In this document: positions 16,739 through 24,643 of the stretch, piece after piece
Position numbering within the stretch: the first letter of the stretch is position 1
How the letters are laid out: each line of letters begins with the position of its first letter
Assembly: GCA_963811225.1 (NCBI GenBank)
Contig: CAWEQO010000001.1
Span: forward strand, 496,001 to 560,000
Length of the DNA stretch: 64,000 nt
Source: CAWEQO01 sp963811225
GTDB lineage: Bacteria; Chloroflexota; Anaerolineae; Anaerolineales; Anaerolineaceae
Reading direction: 5' to 3'
The notes under the pieces: model-generated
Databases searched by the model: none
The model's input: only the letters and a program-made list of their open reading frames with translations
What the model was told of the DNA's origin: nothing
Made by a program: the position numbers and the translations under genes

Positions 16739-17449
16739 ATGGCATCATCAAGAATTGAATGGACAGATTCAACGTGGAATCCACTAACTGGTTGCACAAA
16801 AGTTAGCCCGGGCTGCAAACATTGCTATGCAGAAAGGATGGCAGCTAGACTTAAAGCCATGGGAAATCCTAACTACCAAAATGGCTTTAGATTAACCTTA
16901 CATGAAAACTCTTTACGCTTGCCATTATCATGGAAAACTCCCCAATTTATTTTTGTTAATTCTATGAGTGACCTGTTCCATGAAGATGTACCATTTGAAT
17001 TTATACTGAGCGTTTTTCAGGTTATGAAAGAGGCTTCATGGCACACATTTCAAGTATTAACGAAGCGATCTTCAAGACTATCAAAGTTGGCAAATAGTAT
17101 AGAATGGCCAAGTAATGTATGGATGGGAGTAAGCGTTGAAAATGATAAATATACATATCGTATAGACCATCTTCGGTCTGTAAATGCTTCAATAAAATTT
17201 CTTTCACTTGAACCACTACTTGGCCCAATTCCAAACCTAAATCTTGAAAACATAGATTGGGTTATTTCAGGTGGTGAATCTGGACCTAAAGCTCGCACTA
17301 TTGATCCTTTATGGGTAGTGTCTATTAGAGATGCCTGTATTAAACAAAAAGTTCCATTTTTCTTTAAACAATGGGGAGGGACAAACAAGAAAAAAACTGG
17401 GAGAATCCTAGAAGGTATTACATGGGATCAAATGCCCAATATAGTTTAA
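16739..17449 (+). CDS. DUF5131 (phage Gp37/Gp68-like) three-Cys-motif protein
   Basis: 236 residues. The N-terminus has IEWTDSTWNPLTGC and the three-cysteine signature C19-x6-C26-x2-C29, followed by YAERMA. Later motifs are FVNSMSDLFHE (about 62-72), VSVE, SLEPLLGPI (about 148-156) and WVISGGESGPKAR (about 165-177). This is the Gp37/Gp68 family, related in pattern to radical-SAM-like or iron-sulfur proteins, but its reaction is unknown. GAGGAGG correctly placed before the ATG supports this start over an upstream in-frame one. It forms a two-gene cassette with tcmP in an AT-rich island. Confidence 0.87.
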   Translation: MASSRIEWTDSTWNPLTGCTKVSPGCKHCYAERMAARLKAMGNPNYQNGFRLTLHENSLRLPLSWKTPQFIFVNSMSDLFHEDVPFEFILSVFQVMKEASWHTFQVLTKRSSRLSKLANSIEWPSNVWMGVSVENDKYTYRIDHLRSVNASIKFLSLEPLLGPIPNLNLENIDWVISGGESGPKARTIDPLWVVSIRDACIKQKVPFFFKQWGGTNKKKTGRILEGITWDQMPNIV

Positions 17450-17490
17450 GCCAACCTATCAGCAGTAATTAATTCTCTAAAATATTATCA

Positions 17491-17892
17491 ATGTACATCA
17501 AACCCATTCACACGGAAGAAGAATATAACGCCGCGCTGGAAGAAATCGATCGGATTTTCGATGCCAAACCGGGTACGCCGGAAGGCGACCGGCTGGAGAT
17601 TTTAGTTACTCTGGTTGAGGCGTATGAAGAAGTGCACCACAAGCTGCCTTTGCCCGATCCGATCGAGGCCATCCAGTTCGAAATGGACCGTTTGGGACTG
17701 GCCCGTAAAGACCTGGAACCTTATATTGGCAATCGCTCCCGTGTCTCTGAAATTCTCAACCGCAAGCGCCCATTATCCCTGCGCATGATCCGCAATCTCA
17801 GCAAGGGTTTGGATATTCCTCTGGAGGTTCTGGTTCAAGAATATCCGTTGGGGGTGTTTGTCCTACGAGATCGTGACGCCGATCAGGCGTAA
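17491..17892 (+). CDS. orphan HigA-like antitoxin (HTH)
   Basis: 133 residues of the COG5499 HigA type. An N-terminal region (MYIKPIHTEEEYNAALEEID, then GDRLEILVTLVEAYEE) is followed by a Cro/C1-type HTH (LARKDLEPYIGNRSRVSEIL, then RPLSLRMIRNLSKGLDIP). Such proteins normally follow a HigB toxin and repress the pair. Here only 41 bases separate it from the DUF5131 gene and no toxin is present. GC-rich codon use resumes at its first codons and no clear ribosome-binding site precedes it. The AT-rich island therefore seems to have replaced its promoter and toxin. It may now be unexpressed or act on another toxin. Confidence 0.82.
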   Translation: MYIKPIHTEEEYNAALEEIDRIFDAKPGTPEGDRLEILVTLVEAYEEVHHKLPLPDPIEAIQFEMDRLGLARKDLEPYIGNRSRVSEILNRKRPLSLRMIRNLSKGLDIPLEVLVQEYPLGVFVLRDRDADQA

Positions 17893-17917
17893 TCTAAAAT
17901 CAAGTTGAAGTAGATCG

Positions 17918-17946
17918 TTGCCCTTCCCCCATTTCCGATATATACT
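17918..17946 (+). promoter_or_regulatory. promoter for the CPBP gene, copy 1 of a repeated promoter module
   Basis: TTGCCC (17918-17923), 17-base C-rich spacer and TATACT (17941-17946). The same 45-base module recurs at 19206-19234 with only a few changes. Confidence 0.6.
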
Positions 17947-18016
17947 CATTTCATTCCTTTAGCGTTGATTGAAAACGAAATCGAGGCCGCCCATCCCTGG
18001 TTGGCGAAGGACGATA

Positions 18017-18101
18017 GGCAGGGATGCCTAACGCTACATGGTTGAATGCGGTCGGCAGGGATGCCTGTCGCTACATGGTTGAATGCGGTCGACAGGGCTG
18101 C
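18017..18101 (+). repeat. tandem 37-bp repeats with GGGA-loop hairpins
   Basis: Two 37-base units (18017-18053 and 18054-18090) and a partial third. Each unit holds GGCAGGGATGCC followed by GCTACATGG. The unit can fold as a short hairpin with a GGGA loop. Related single copies lie at 24622-24643 and 60416-60437. It sits in the leader of the CPBP gene. Confidence 0.7.
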
Positions 18102-18163
18102 AACTTTTTGGCGCTGTTTCCGTTAACAAAGGGTAAATCGGGATTCATCACAGGAGAAAGGCA

Positions 18164-19108
18164 ATGGCTGCAAATCAGAACGCGAAACGCATTTGGATCT
18201 TTCTAGGGTTTGCCTTCTGCATTCCCTGGGCGGCGGCCCTGGCGATCTATTTGACGATGTCGAGCAACCTGGCCCAGGCCGTGGCGACCGCGAACATCGT
18301 TTTTATTGCGACGCCCTGGCTGGCGAACATCCTCACCCGCCTGGTAACGAGGGAAGGCTGGGGGAACCTGTGGCTGCGGCCGAACTTCAAACGCGGCTGG
18401 CCGGCCTACCTGGCCGTTTGGTTCCTGCCGCTCGTGGCGGTCATCGTGGGCGGTGGCGTTTTTTACCTGCTCTTCCCACAATCCTTCGACCCCAATCTCA
18501 GCGCCATTCAGAATCTGGTGCAAGGAACGCCCTCGGCGGCGGCTAACCCCTGGCTGATCCTGGTATCGATGACGCTGTCGTTGGTGATCATCTCGACGCC
18601 GATCAATATGGTGGTCTCGCTGGGTGAGGAGTTCGGCTGGCGAGCCTACCTGCTGCCCAAGTTGATGAAAGGCTATACCGGCTCCGGCGATTTCGACGGG
18701 ACCGAGGCGCGCAAAGCGGCCTTGCTGACCGGCCTGATCCATGGCGTGTGGCACTGGCCGCTGCTCTTCATGGGCATTCGCCTCGTCCCTGGCGCGACCT
18801 TCCTGACCCCGGTGGTATACCTGGTGTTCGTTGTCGCAATGAGCGTGCTGCTGTCTTGGGCCACACTGCGCAGCGGCAGCGTGTGGCCGGCGGCGCTGGG
18901 GCACGGCGCGATCAACGCAGCCTCAGCGCTGCCCGGGTACCTGCTGGCGGGTGCGCCGGTTGCGCTGCTTGGCCCGGACCCCACCGGCCTGATCGGCGGC
19001 ATTGGCTTTACCCTCCTGGCGCTGTCGCTGCTGTTCGGCAGCCGCGTGTACACGCGGAGAAAAGCGGCGGGACCGGCACAGGCAGCGCCGTCGTCAAGCT
19101 CGCTCTAA
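18164..19108 (+). CDS. CPBP-family intramembrane protease
   Basis: 314 residues with about eight hydrophobic spans. Family motifs are EEFGWRAYLL (about 154-163), HGVWHWPLLF (about 191-200) and GHGAINAASAL (about 246-256). GGAGAAAGGCA precedes the ATG. A good sigma-70-type promoter at 17918-17946 and tandem hairpin repeats lie upstream. A very long hairpin follows the stop. GC-rich codon use shows this copy is native, in contrast with the one at 6849. Substrate unknown. Confidence 0.87.
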   Translation: MAANQNAKRIWIFLGFAFCIPWAAALAIYLTMSSNLAQAVATANIVFIATPWLANILTRLVTREGWGNLWLRPNFKRGWPAYLAVWFLPLVAVIVGGGVFYLLFPQSFDPNLSAIQNLVQGTPSAAANPWLILVSMTLSLVIISTPINMVVSLGEEFGWRAYLLPKLMKGYTGSGDFDGTEARKAALLTGLIHGVWHWPLLFMGIRLVPGATFLTPVVYLVFVVAMSVLLSWATLRSGSVWPAALGHGAINAASALPGYLLAGAPVALLGPDPTGLIGGIGFTLLALSLLFGSRVYTRRKAAGPAQAAPSSSSL

Positions 19109-19117
19109 AGAAAAACC

Positions 19118-19191
19118 AGGGTGCGAAATAGAAATGTAGAATTGAGCGGCGAACCATCGCTGCTCAATTCTACATTTCTATTTCGCACCCT
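19118..19191. terminator. long inverted-repeat terminator (34-bp arms)
   Basis: Arms of 34 bases (19118-19151 and 19158-19191) pair completely in RNA with one G-U, around a 6-base loop. The stem starts AGGGTGCGAAATAGAAATG. It follows the CPBP stop and precedes an A-rich stretch. Confidence 0.85.
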
Positions 19192-19205
19192 TGAAAAAAT
19201 CTTAG

Positions 19206-19234
19206 TTGCCCTCCCCCCGTTTCCGTTATATACT
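19206..19234 (+). promoter_or_regulatory. promoter of the zinc-ribbon gene, copy 2 of the promoter module
   Basis: TTGCCC (19206-19211), 17-base spacer and TATACT (19229-19234), 36 bases before the ATG. Nearly identical over about 45 bases to the module at 17918. Confidence 0.65.
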
Positions 19235-19270
19235 CAGTTCATCCCTTTACCAACCCATCGGAGACGAACA

Positions 19271-19927
19271 ATGAGCGAAGACAGCATTCAATTCAGCCGG
19301 AATTACACCGATCACAGCACCGACAAGGGTTTCCAATTCGAGTTTTTCTGCGACCGATGCGGAAATGGTTTCCGGACACGCTTCAAGCCGTTCACCCTGG
19401 GCACAGTCAGCAGCGCGCTGGGTATTGCGAGCGATCTGTTCGGCGGGATCGTCGGGCAGGCGGCGGACGTATCGGAGCGGGTGCGCTCGTCCAGCTGTGA
19501 GCGGGCGCACGACCAGGCGTTCATCGATGCGGCCAACGAGCTGCGGCCCAGCTTCGTGCAGTGCCCGCGCTGCTCCAGTTGGGTATGCCGCAAGAGCTGC
19601 TGGAACAACAAGAAGGGCCTGTGCAAGGAGTGCGCGCCGGACCTGGGAGTCGAGATGAGCGCGGCGCAGTCCAGCCGCACGGTGGAGGAGATCTGGTCGC
19701 ACTCGCAGATGGCCGAGGAAGACCGGGGGATGCTGAAAGAGGAAAGCTGGCGCGAGGGCGTGCGGGCGAGCTGCCCGGCGTGCGGCGTGCCACTGGCGAC
19801 GAACGCCAAGTTCTGTCCCGAGTGCGGGGCGAAGCTGAAGACGGCCGCGTTCTGCAAGGAGTGCGGGGCAAAGTTGGAGTCTGGGGCGAAGTTCTGCGGA
19901 GAATGCGGCACGAAAGCGCAAAGTTAA
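19271..19927 (+). CDS. multi zinc-ribbon protein
   Basis: 218 residues with many CxxC pairs. One Zn-ribbon lies at about 27-30 (CDRCG) paired with CPRC near 99. CRKSCW and CKEC follow around 107-122. Three consecutive C-terminal zinc-ribbons (CPACGVPL...FCPECGAKL, FCKECGAKL, FCGECGTK) occupy about 170-215. A glycine-rich hydrophobic helix near 45-65 could associate with membranes. The ATG is chosen because its neighbourhood and promoter fit; the upstream open frame is the long hairpin. Such proteins probably act through protein or nucleic-acid binding. No specific function is recognised. Confidence 0.8.
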   Translation: MSEDSIQFSRNYTDHSTDKGFQFEFFCDRCGNGFRTRFKPFTLGTVSSALGIASDLFGGIVGQAADVSERVRSSSCERAHDQAFIDAANELRPSFVQCPRCSSWVCRKSCWNNKKGLCKECAPDLGVEMSAAQSSRTVEEIWSHSQMAEEDRGMLKEESWREGVRASCPACGVPLATNAKFCPECGAKLKTAAFCKECGAKLESGAKFCGECGTKAQS

Positions 19928-19949
19928 TAAAATAGAAACGCTCAGATAT

Positions 19950-20085
19950 AAAGACGCAAGGGTTTTAAAGCTTTAAGCCTGAAGTCGCAAGGACCGTGCA
20001 CGGCCTTGTGGATTAGAAAGCTTAAAACTTGCCAGCCTTTGCGTCTTTGCGACTTTGCGTTTCAGGTCTGATGCTACAATAACAA
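19950..20085. repeat. imperfect inverted repeat of GCAAAGACGCAAAG text
   Basis: AAAGACGCAAGG-type sequence on the left is matched by CCTTTGCGTCTTT on the right, around an inner AAGG-CCGTGCACGG-CCTT palindrome. Tandem CTTTGCG words follow. It lies between the zinc-ribbon gene and nurA. Confidence 0.55.
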
Positions 20086-20119
20086 GAGCAAAGCCCACAC
20101 CGATCCCACAGGGGAGAAC

Positions 20120-21293
20120 ATGCCGGTAAATTTTCAAGAGATCCAGAGCCAAATCAAAGAGATGGGCCAGCAAGCCCCCGAGCGGCAGAAGCTGCTGGAC
20201 GAGAAGGCGGCCCGCGCTAAGGCGCTGCTGCAGGCCTGGTCCGGGAAGATGGAGGAGCTGCGGCGGCTGGTGGAGGCGGCGACGACCTATTACAGCGGGC
20301 TGCGCTGCGCCGTGCCGCTGGACGAGCCGCTGACGCTGCACAAGCCGCTTCCCGATACGCCGGGCCCGCAGGCGCTGATCGCGGCGGACGGCTCGCAGAT
20401 CAACCCCGACCGGCACGCCCAAGTGCAGTTTGGCGTGATCAACGTCGGCGCGATCCGGATGACGCCGGGCGAAGCGCCGCGCGAGATCATCCAGAGCAAG
20501 CTGCTGTATCACGACGAGCTGGAGACCAAGGACGGCCCGGTGGGTGAAGAGGTGGTGGCGCTGATGCGTGACCTGGCCGAGCGCCAGGCGCTGGCGGACC
20601 TGGCCGCGCTGGAAGAAGGCAGCCTGCTGACCCTGACGGATGGGCCGCTGGAGCTGTTCCGCGAACCGCGCGAGCGGGGGCAGTTCCAGCAGTTGTTCGA
20701 CGACTACCTGGTGGCGCTGGCGCGGCTGGCGGAGCAGGGTGCGGTCACGGCCGGCTACGTGGACCGGCCGCGCGGCGACCTGGTGGTGCGGCTGCTGGAG
20801 CTGACCGAGCTGCACGGCGCAGACCTGGAGAAAGCCGGGCAAGAGCGACCGCTGCGACCGGTGATGGACCTGACGCTGTTCGCAGGGCTGCTGCAGCCGG
20901 GTGAACGCTCGGCGCTGTTCCAGATCCAGTCCAGCCAGGCGCGCAAGTTCATTGGCGTCACGGCGCTGCACTTCTTCTATATCAATGTTGGACGGACGGG
21001 GCGTCCCTACCTGGCGCGAGTTCGAGCTGCCGCAGTGGGTGGCGTGCGATCCGGAAGCGGTCGATTTGCTGCACGCGGCGCTGGTGACCCAGTGCCGGCA
21101 GATGGGGGCGCAGCCATACCCGTACGCGCTGCAGCGGGCGCACGAGGTGGCGGTGGTGAGTTTCGACGAGAAGCGTCAACTGGGCGACATGATCGCACTG
21201 GAGCTGCGCCGCCAGGGGCTGGGTGTGGAAGGCGCGTCGCACAAACAGGCCAACAAAGACATTCTGGGTGGGAAAACGAGGTATCAATCATGA
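20120..21293 (+). CDS. nurA: NurA 5'-3' nuclease, interrupted by a one-base frameshift
   Basis: NurA works with the HerA translocase in DNA end resection. The first 300 or so residues are in one frame: a coiled-coil start, then the metal-binding motif IAADGSQINPD with Asp90, and later FIGVTALHFFYINVGRTGRPYLARV. The expected continuation (ELPQWVACDPEAVDLLHAAL, then HEVAVVSFDEKRQLGDMIALELRR) lies in the next frame. Dropping one C at 21023 (gtt-C-gag-ctg) restores an intact protein of about 390 residues, ending at 21293 with an ATGA overlap with the next gene. In the unshifted frame translation continues without a stop straight into that gene. It may be a base-call error, a real mutation or a rare +1 shift. 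GGGGAG precedes the ATG. Confidence 0.85.
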
Positions 21294-21901
21294 CAACCAC
21301 AATCGCCATTGGACGTTTGCTGCGGGCCGGGACGACCGGCTGCGTGATCGGCTGCCGGGTGTCGCAAGAGGGCGCGCCGGAGTTCGGCGAGATGGTGCGG
21401 GTGCCGATTGGCCGGGGCCGTGAGGTGTACGGGCTGGTGCACGACATCCACATCGATGACGACGGGCTGGTGCGGCAGCTGGTCACGGCGGAGAACGTGC
21501 CCGAGGAGGTGCTGCTGGATAACCGCCTCAACCGCAACGTGCCGGTGGAGATCAGCGTGCTGTTCGTGGGATACTGCGATGGGCGGCGGTCGCTGCATCT
21601 GCTGCCGCCGCGCCCGCCGCTGACGCTGGACGCGATCTACCTGTGCGACGGGGACGACGTGTGCGGTTTCACCGGAGCCGGGCGGTTTGGGTATTTCCGG
21701 CACATCCTGCGGGCTGCGGACCTGCCGGTGGGAGAGCTGCTGGCGGCGCACCTGCGCTCGGCGGCGGTGATGCACCGTGAGCGAGGCAATGCGGGTTGGG
21801 CTTCCTCGGCGACGCAGGAGCTGATCACGCTGCTGCGGGATGATTATCCGACGCTGATGGCAGTGTTGAGCGCGCTGTCGGATGCGGAATTGATTCAGTA
21901 G
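21290..21901 (+). CDS. HAS-barrel-like protein between nurA and herA
   Basis: 203 residues starting MTTTIAIGRLLRAGTTGCV and coupled to nurA by ATGA. Residues about 5-110 have the alternating pattern of a HAS barrel, the small beta-barrel found at the N-terminus of HerA and of ATP-synthase subunits: GCRVSQEGAPEFGEMVRVPI, then VYGLVHDIHIDDDG, then VPVEISVLFVGYC. Helical sequence follows. No Walker motif or nuclease motif is visible. Position in the operon suggests it adapts HerA to NurA or to DNA. This is inference. Confidence 0.7.
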   Translation: MTTTIAIGRLLRAGTTGCVIGCRVSQEGAPEFGEMVRVPIGRGREVYGLVHDIHIDDDGLVRQLVTAENVPEEVLLDNRLNRNVPVEISVLFVGYCDGRRSLHLLPPRPPLTLDAIYLCDGDDVCGFTGAGRFGYFRHILRAADLPVGELLAAHLRSAAVMHRERGNAGWASSATQELITLLRDDYPTLMAVLSALSDAELIQ

Positions 21902-21987
21902 GGAGAATTGAGGCGCGCGGAGGAGAGAGGGAGATAAAACAGCGGCGCTTGGGCTTCTTTGCAGATCAGCTCTTAATGGAGAGAACA

Positions 21988-23691
21988 ATGAATGAAATGA
22001 TCGGGTATGTGGTGGGTGGGAGTTTGAAGGATAACCTGCGGGTGCGGCTGACGCTGACGCCGCAGCAGATCCAGGAGGGCGGGTTCGTGGTGATCGAGAG
22101 CGGCGACTGGCAGTTCTACGGGCTGGTGACCGACCTGGTGCTGGGCTCGACCGACCCGCGCTTTGCAGACGAGCAGTCGGAGCAGCGCCTGCCGGGCGAG
22201 CTGGCGAAGCTGCTGCACGGGCAGACGCTGTACACCAACCTGGAAGTGCTGCCGGCGCTGATGCTGGAGTGCGGGCCGGAGCCGGGGTCGCCGGGGTACG
22301 AGCGCTGGCGGCTGGAGCATCCCAGCGATGCGCGGCCAATCCCGGTCAAGACCATCCCATCCCATCACGCCGGGGTGCGGCTGGCGCAGGCGGGCGACGT
22401 GGCCGAGATCTTCGGCAGCCCGGATGACAAGGACAAGTTCGAGATCGGCTCGACGCGCGAGCAGAACCACCCGGTGTGCATCGACCTCAAGAAATTCGTG
22501 CAGCGCTCGAGCGGCATCTTCGGCTCGACCGGCACGGGCAAGTCGTTCCTGACCCGCATCATCCTGGCCGGGCTGATCCAGTACAACGAGGCGAGCGTGC
22601 TGGTGTTCGACATGCACAACGAATACGGCCTGGACGACACCGACAGCGACCGGAATGAAAAGGTGCCGGGGCTGCGCAGCAAGTTCCCGCAGAAGGTGCG
22701 GCTGGTGGGGCTGGGGCGCAGCGCGTCCATCCGGGGGCAGACGCCGGACTTCCACCTGACCCTGGGCGAGAGCGACATCCAGCCGCAGGACATCGAGATG
22801 CTGTCGCACGAGCTGAACCTGAAAGAGACCACCCCCACCACCCTGGACGCGCTGATCAGCACGTTTGGGGCCAGGCGCTGGTACCACGAGTTCAAGCAGA
22901 TGAAGGTGGGGGCGGCGATCGAGACCGAGGACGGCAAGAAAGTCCCTGCGCCGGACAGCGTGGCGGCCTGGGCCAACGAGGCGGGCGTCAACGTGATGGC
23001 CGCCGAGGGGCTGCACGGCAAGCTCAACCGGGTATTCCACCTGGACTACGTGGAGGAGAGCCCGGCGGCGGACGCGCTGGAGCAGATCGTCAAGTGGCTG
23101 GATGCGGGCCAGCATGTGGTGCTGTCGTTTGGGGATTACGAGCGCGACCTGGACTATTTGTTGGTGGCGAACATCCTGACCCGGCGCATCCGGGCGGTGT
23201 GGGAGGAACGCACCAACTACTACCGCTCGCACTCGAACGTGAAGGGCAGCGAGCCGCGGCCGCTGGTCATCGTGGTGGAAGAGGCGCACAAGCTGCTCAA
23301 CCGCGAGATGGCGTCGCAGACTGCGTTCAGCACGATCGCGCGCGAGATGCGCAAGTACTACGTGACGCTGCTGATCATCGACCAGCGCCCATCCCAGATC
23401 TACGACGAGGTGATGTCGCAGCTGGGGACGCGCATCTCGGGCTGGTTGGGGGATGAGTCGGACATTGGGGCGGTGCTGTCGGGCCTGGCCGGGCGGGACA
23501 CGCTGCGCGGGATGCTGTCGAGGCTGCAGCCGAAGGAGGAGGTGCTGCTGCTGGGCTGGGGCATGCCGATGCCGATGGTGGTGCGTTCACGGCGGTATGA
23601 TCCGCGCTTCTGGGAGAATCTGCTGGGGAAGGCGAACCCATCGCCCACACCGAGGGAGCCGGATGATATTCTAAGCGAACTGGGATTTTAG
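21988..23691 (+). CDS. herA: HerA-type DNA translocase ATPase
   Basis: 567 residues. The N-terminal HAS-barrel region (about 5-90) precedes a FtsK/HerA-type RecA-fold motor with Walker A GSTGTGKS (179-186) and VFDMHNEYG. It also has Walker B LVIVVEEAHKLL and the arginine/sensor region AREMRKYYVTLLIIDQRPSQ. HerA hexamers pump DNA and stimulate NurA during double-strand break resection. The start at MNEMIGYVVGG is chosen because GGAGAG precedes it; an in-frame ATG 39 bases upstream is less likely. The gene closes the nurA-HAS-herA operon. Confidence 0.92.
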   Translation: MNEMIGYVVGGSLKDNLRVRLTLTPQQIQEGGFVVIESGDWQFYGLVTDLVLGSTDPRFADEQSEQRLPGELAKLLHGQTLYTNLEVLPALMLECGPEPGSPGYERWRLEHPSDARPIPVKTIPSHHAGVRLAQAGDVAEIFGSPDDKDKFEIGSTREQNHPVCIDLKKFVQRSSGIFGSTGTGKSFLTRIILAGLIQYNEASVLVFDMHNEYGLDDTDSDRNEKVPGLRSKFPQKVRLVGLGRSASIRGQTPDFHLTLGESDIQPQDIEMLSHELNLKETTPTTLDALISTFGARRWYHEFKQMKVGAAIETEDGKKVPAPDSVAAWANEAGVNVMAAEGLHGKLNRVFHLDYVEESPAADALEQIVKWLDAGQHVVLSFGDYERDLDYLLVANILTRRIRAVWEERTNYYRSHSNVKGSEPRPLVIVVEEAHKLLNREMASQTAFSTIAREMRKYYVTLLIIDQRPSQIYDEVMSQLGTRISGWLGDESDIGAVLSGLAGRDTLRGMLSRLQPKEEVLLLGWGMPMPMVVRSRRYDPRFWENLLGKANPSPTPREPDDILSELGF

Positions 23692-23732
23692 ATCCGAAGG
23701 GCCTTAGACATCCTTAAGACCCGTTTGCGGGA

Positions 23733-23761
23733 AAATCAGGTTTCTGACAGAAACCTGATTT
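23733..23761. terminator. bidirectional terminator
   Basis: Perfect 13-bp arms AAATCAGGTTTCT / AGAAACCTGATTT with a 3-base loop, between the convergent herA and DUF212 genes. Its sequence echoes the hairpin at 1730-1766 (GGTTTCTG-acAGAAACC). Confidence 0.75.
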
Positions 23762-23808
23762 CTTTAATGATGCGCACGGCGCCTTGGCGTGGGGCTATTT
23801 TATGATCA

Positions 23809-24255
23809 TCACGGCCAGACGAGGGCGATGAAGGCAGGGACGGCCAGGCCGAGCAGGACGCCGGCGATGACCTGGCGGGGGGTGTGGCCGAGGACTTCTT
23901 TGAGGGACTGATCGGTGATGGGCTGGCCGCTGAAGAGCTCATTGATGAGCAAGTTGAGGCGCTGGGCGTGGAAGCCGGCCTGGCGGCGCAGTCCGGCGGC
24001 ATCATAGACGACGACCATGGCCATGGCGAAAGCGACGGCGAAGGTGGGGGTATCGAAGCCGGAGAAGAGCCCGACAGCGAAGGCGGTGGCGGTGACTAGG
24101 GCAGAGTGGGAGCTGGGCATGCCGCCGACGCTGAACCACAGAGCCCAATTCCAGCGCCGGGCGACGGTGTAGTGGACGAACGGCTTGAGCCACTGGGCCA
24201 GCCACCAGGCTCCCAGGCCAGAAACCAGAATTCGCCAGTCATGCAGCTCGCTCAA
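23809..24255 (-). CDS. divergent PAP2 family membrane protein (DUF212/YuiD)
   Basis: 148 residues with three or four membrane spans. Signatures are GGMPSSHSALV (about 44-54), VYDAAGLRRQAGFHA (about 83-97) and the end GHTPRQVIAGVLLG. These are the acid-phosphatase-like PAP2 motifs of the DUF212 family, so a lipid or prenyl phosphate phosphatase is possible but unproven. It follows xseB by three bases and is probably cotranscribed with it. Confidence 0.88.
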   Translation of the reverse strand: MSELHDWRILVSGLGAWWLAQWLKPFVHYTVARRWNWALWFSVGGMPSSHSALVTATAFAVGLFSGFDTPTFAVAFAMAMVVVYDAAGLRRQAGFHAQRLNLLINELFSGQPITDQSLKEVLGHTPRQVIAGVLLGLAVPAFIALVWP

Positions 24256-24258
24256 AGG

Positions 24259-24507
24259 TCAGGACTCCAGATCCTCTTCGTCTTCTTCAAATTGGGTGCG
24301 CATTTCCTGCCCGGTCAGCTGGCGGATGCGCAGCTCGGCCTGTTCGAGTAGATCGGAGCAGCGCCTGGAGAGGGCCTGGCCGCGCTCGAACTGAGAGATG
24401 GCTTCTTCCAAGGAGGATTGGTCGGCTTCGAGAGCTTCGATGATGGATTCGAGCTCTGCGAAGGCCTGTTCGTAGGTGAGGGATTCAATTGGTGTGGGTT
24501 CAGTCAT
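24259..24507 (-). CDS. xseB: exodeoxyribonuclease VII small subunit
   Basis: 82 residues with the XseB core LTYEQAFAELESIIEALE (about 10-27) and LEEAISQFERGQAL...CSDLLEQAELRI. It forms the helical subunit that bundles on XseA to degrade single-stranded DNA to oligonucleotides. xseA lies upstream on the same strand with 136 bases between, and DUF212 follows by three bases. Acidic C-terminal tail EEDEEDLES. Secure from sequence and context. Confidence 0.93.
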   Translation of the reverse strand: MTEPTPIESLTYEQAFAELESIIEALEADQSSLEEAISQFERGQALSRRCSDLLEQAELRIRQLTGQEMRTQFEEDEEDLES

Positions 24508-24621
24508 ATAGGTTGGTCCAGATTTCAGTCGAGATTTTTACAGCATAGACCCTAATCTCGGGTAGAGAAGGCAGCGAGTAGTTCTAAAACCCTTCAGTTC
24601 CAAGTTGTATGCCAATCAAAA

Positions 24622-24643
24622 CGACAGGCAAGGATGCCTGTCG
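24622..24643. repeat. small hairpin with CTAC tail
   Basis: CGACAGGCA-AGGA-TGCCTGTCG (9-bp arms) followed by CTAC, immediately after the xseA stop. It is similar to the repeats at 18017-18101 and the hairpin at 60416. Confidence 0.6.

Noticed and set aside
18017..18101. Possible CRISPR array
   Set aside because: The 37-bp units follow each other directly without unique spacers and there is no cas gene.
20120..21901. A single 593-residue protein joining NurA to a second domain
   Set aside because: The middle 90 residues are Arg/Gly/Ala-rich nonsense, while the next frame gives the expected NurA C-terminus, so this is a frameshift and not a real fusion.
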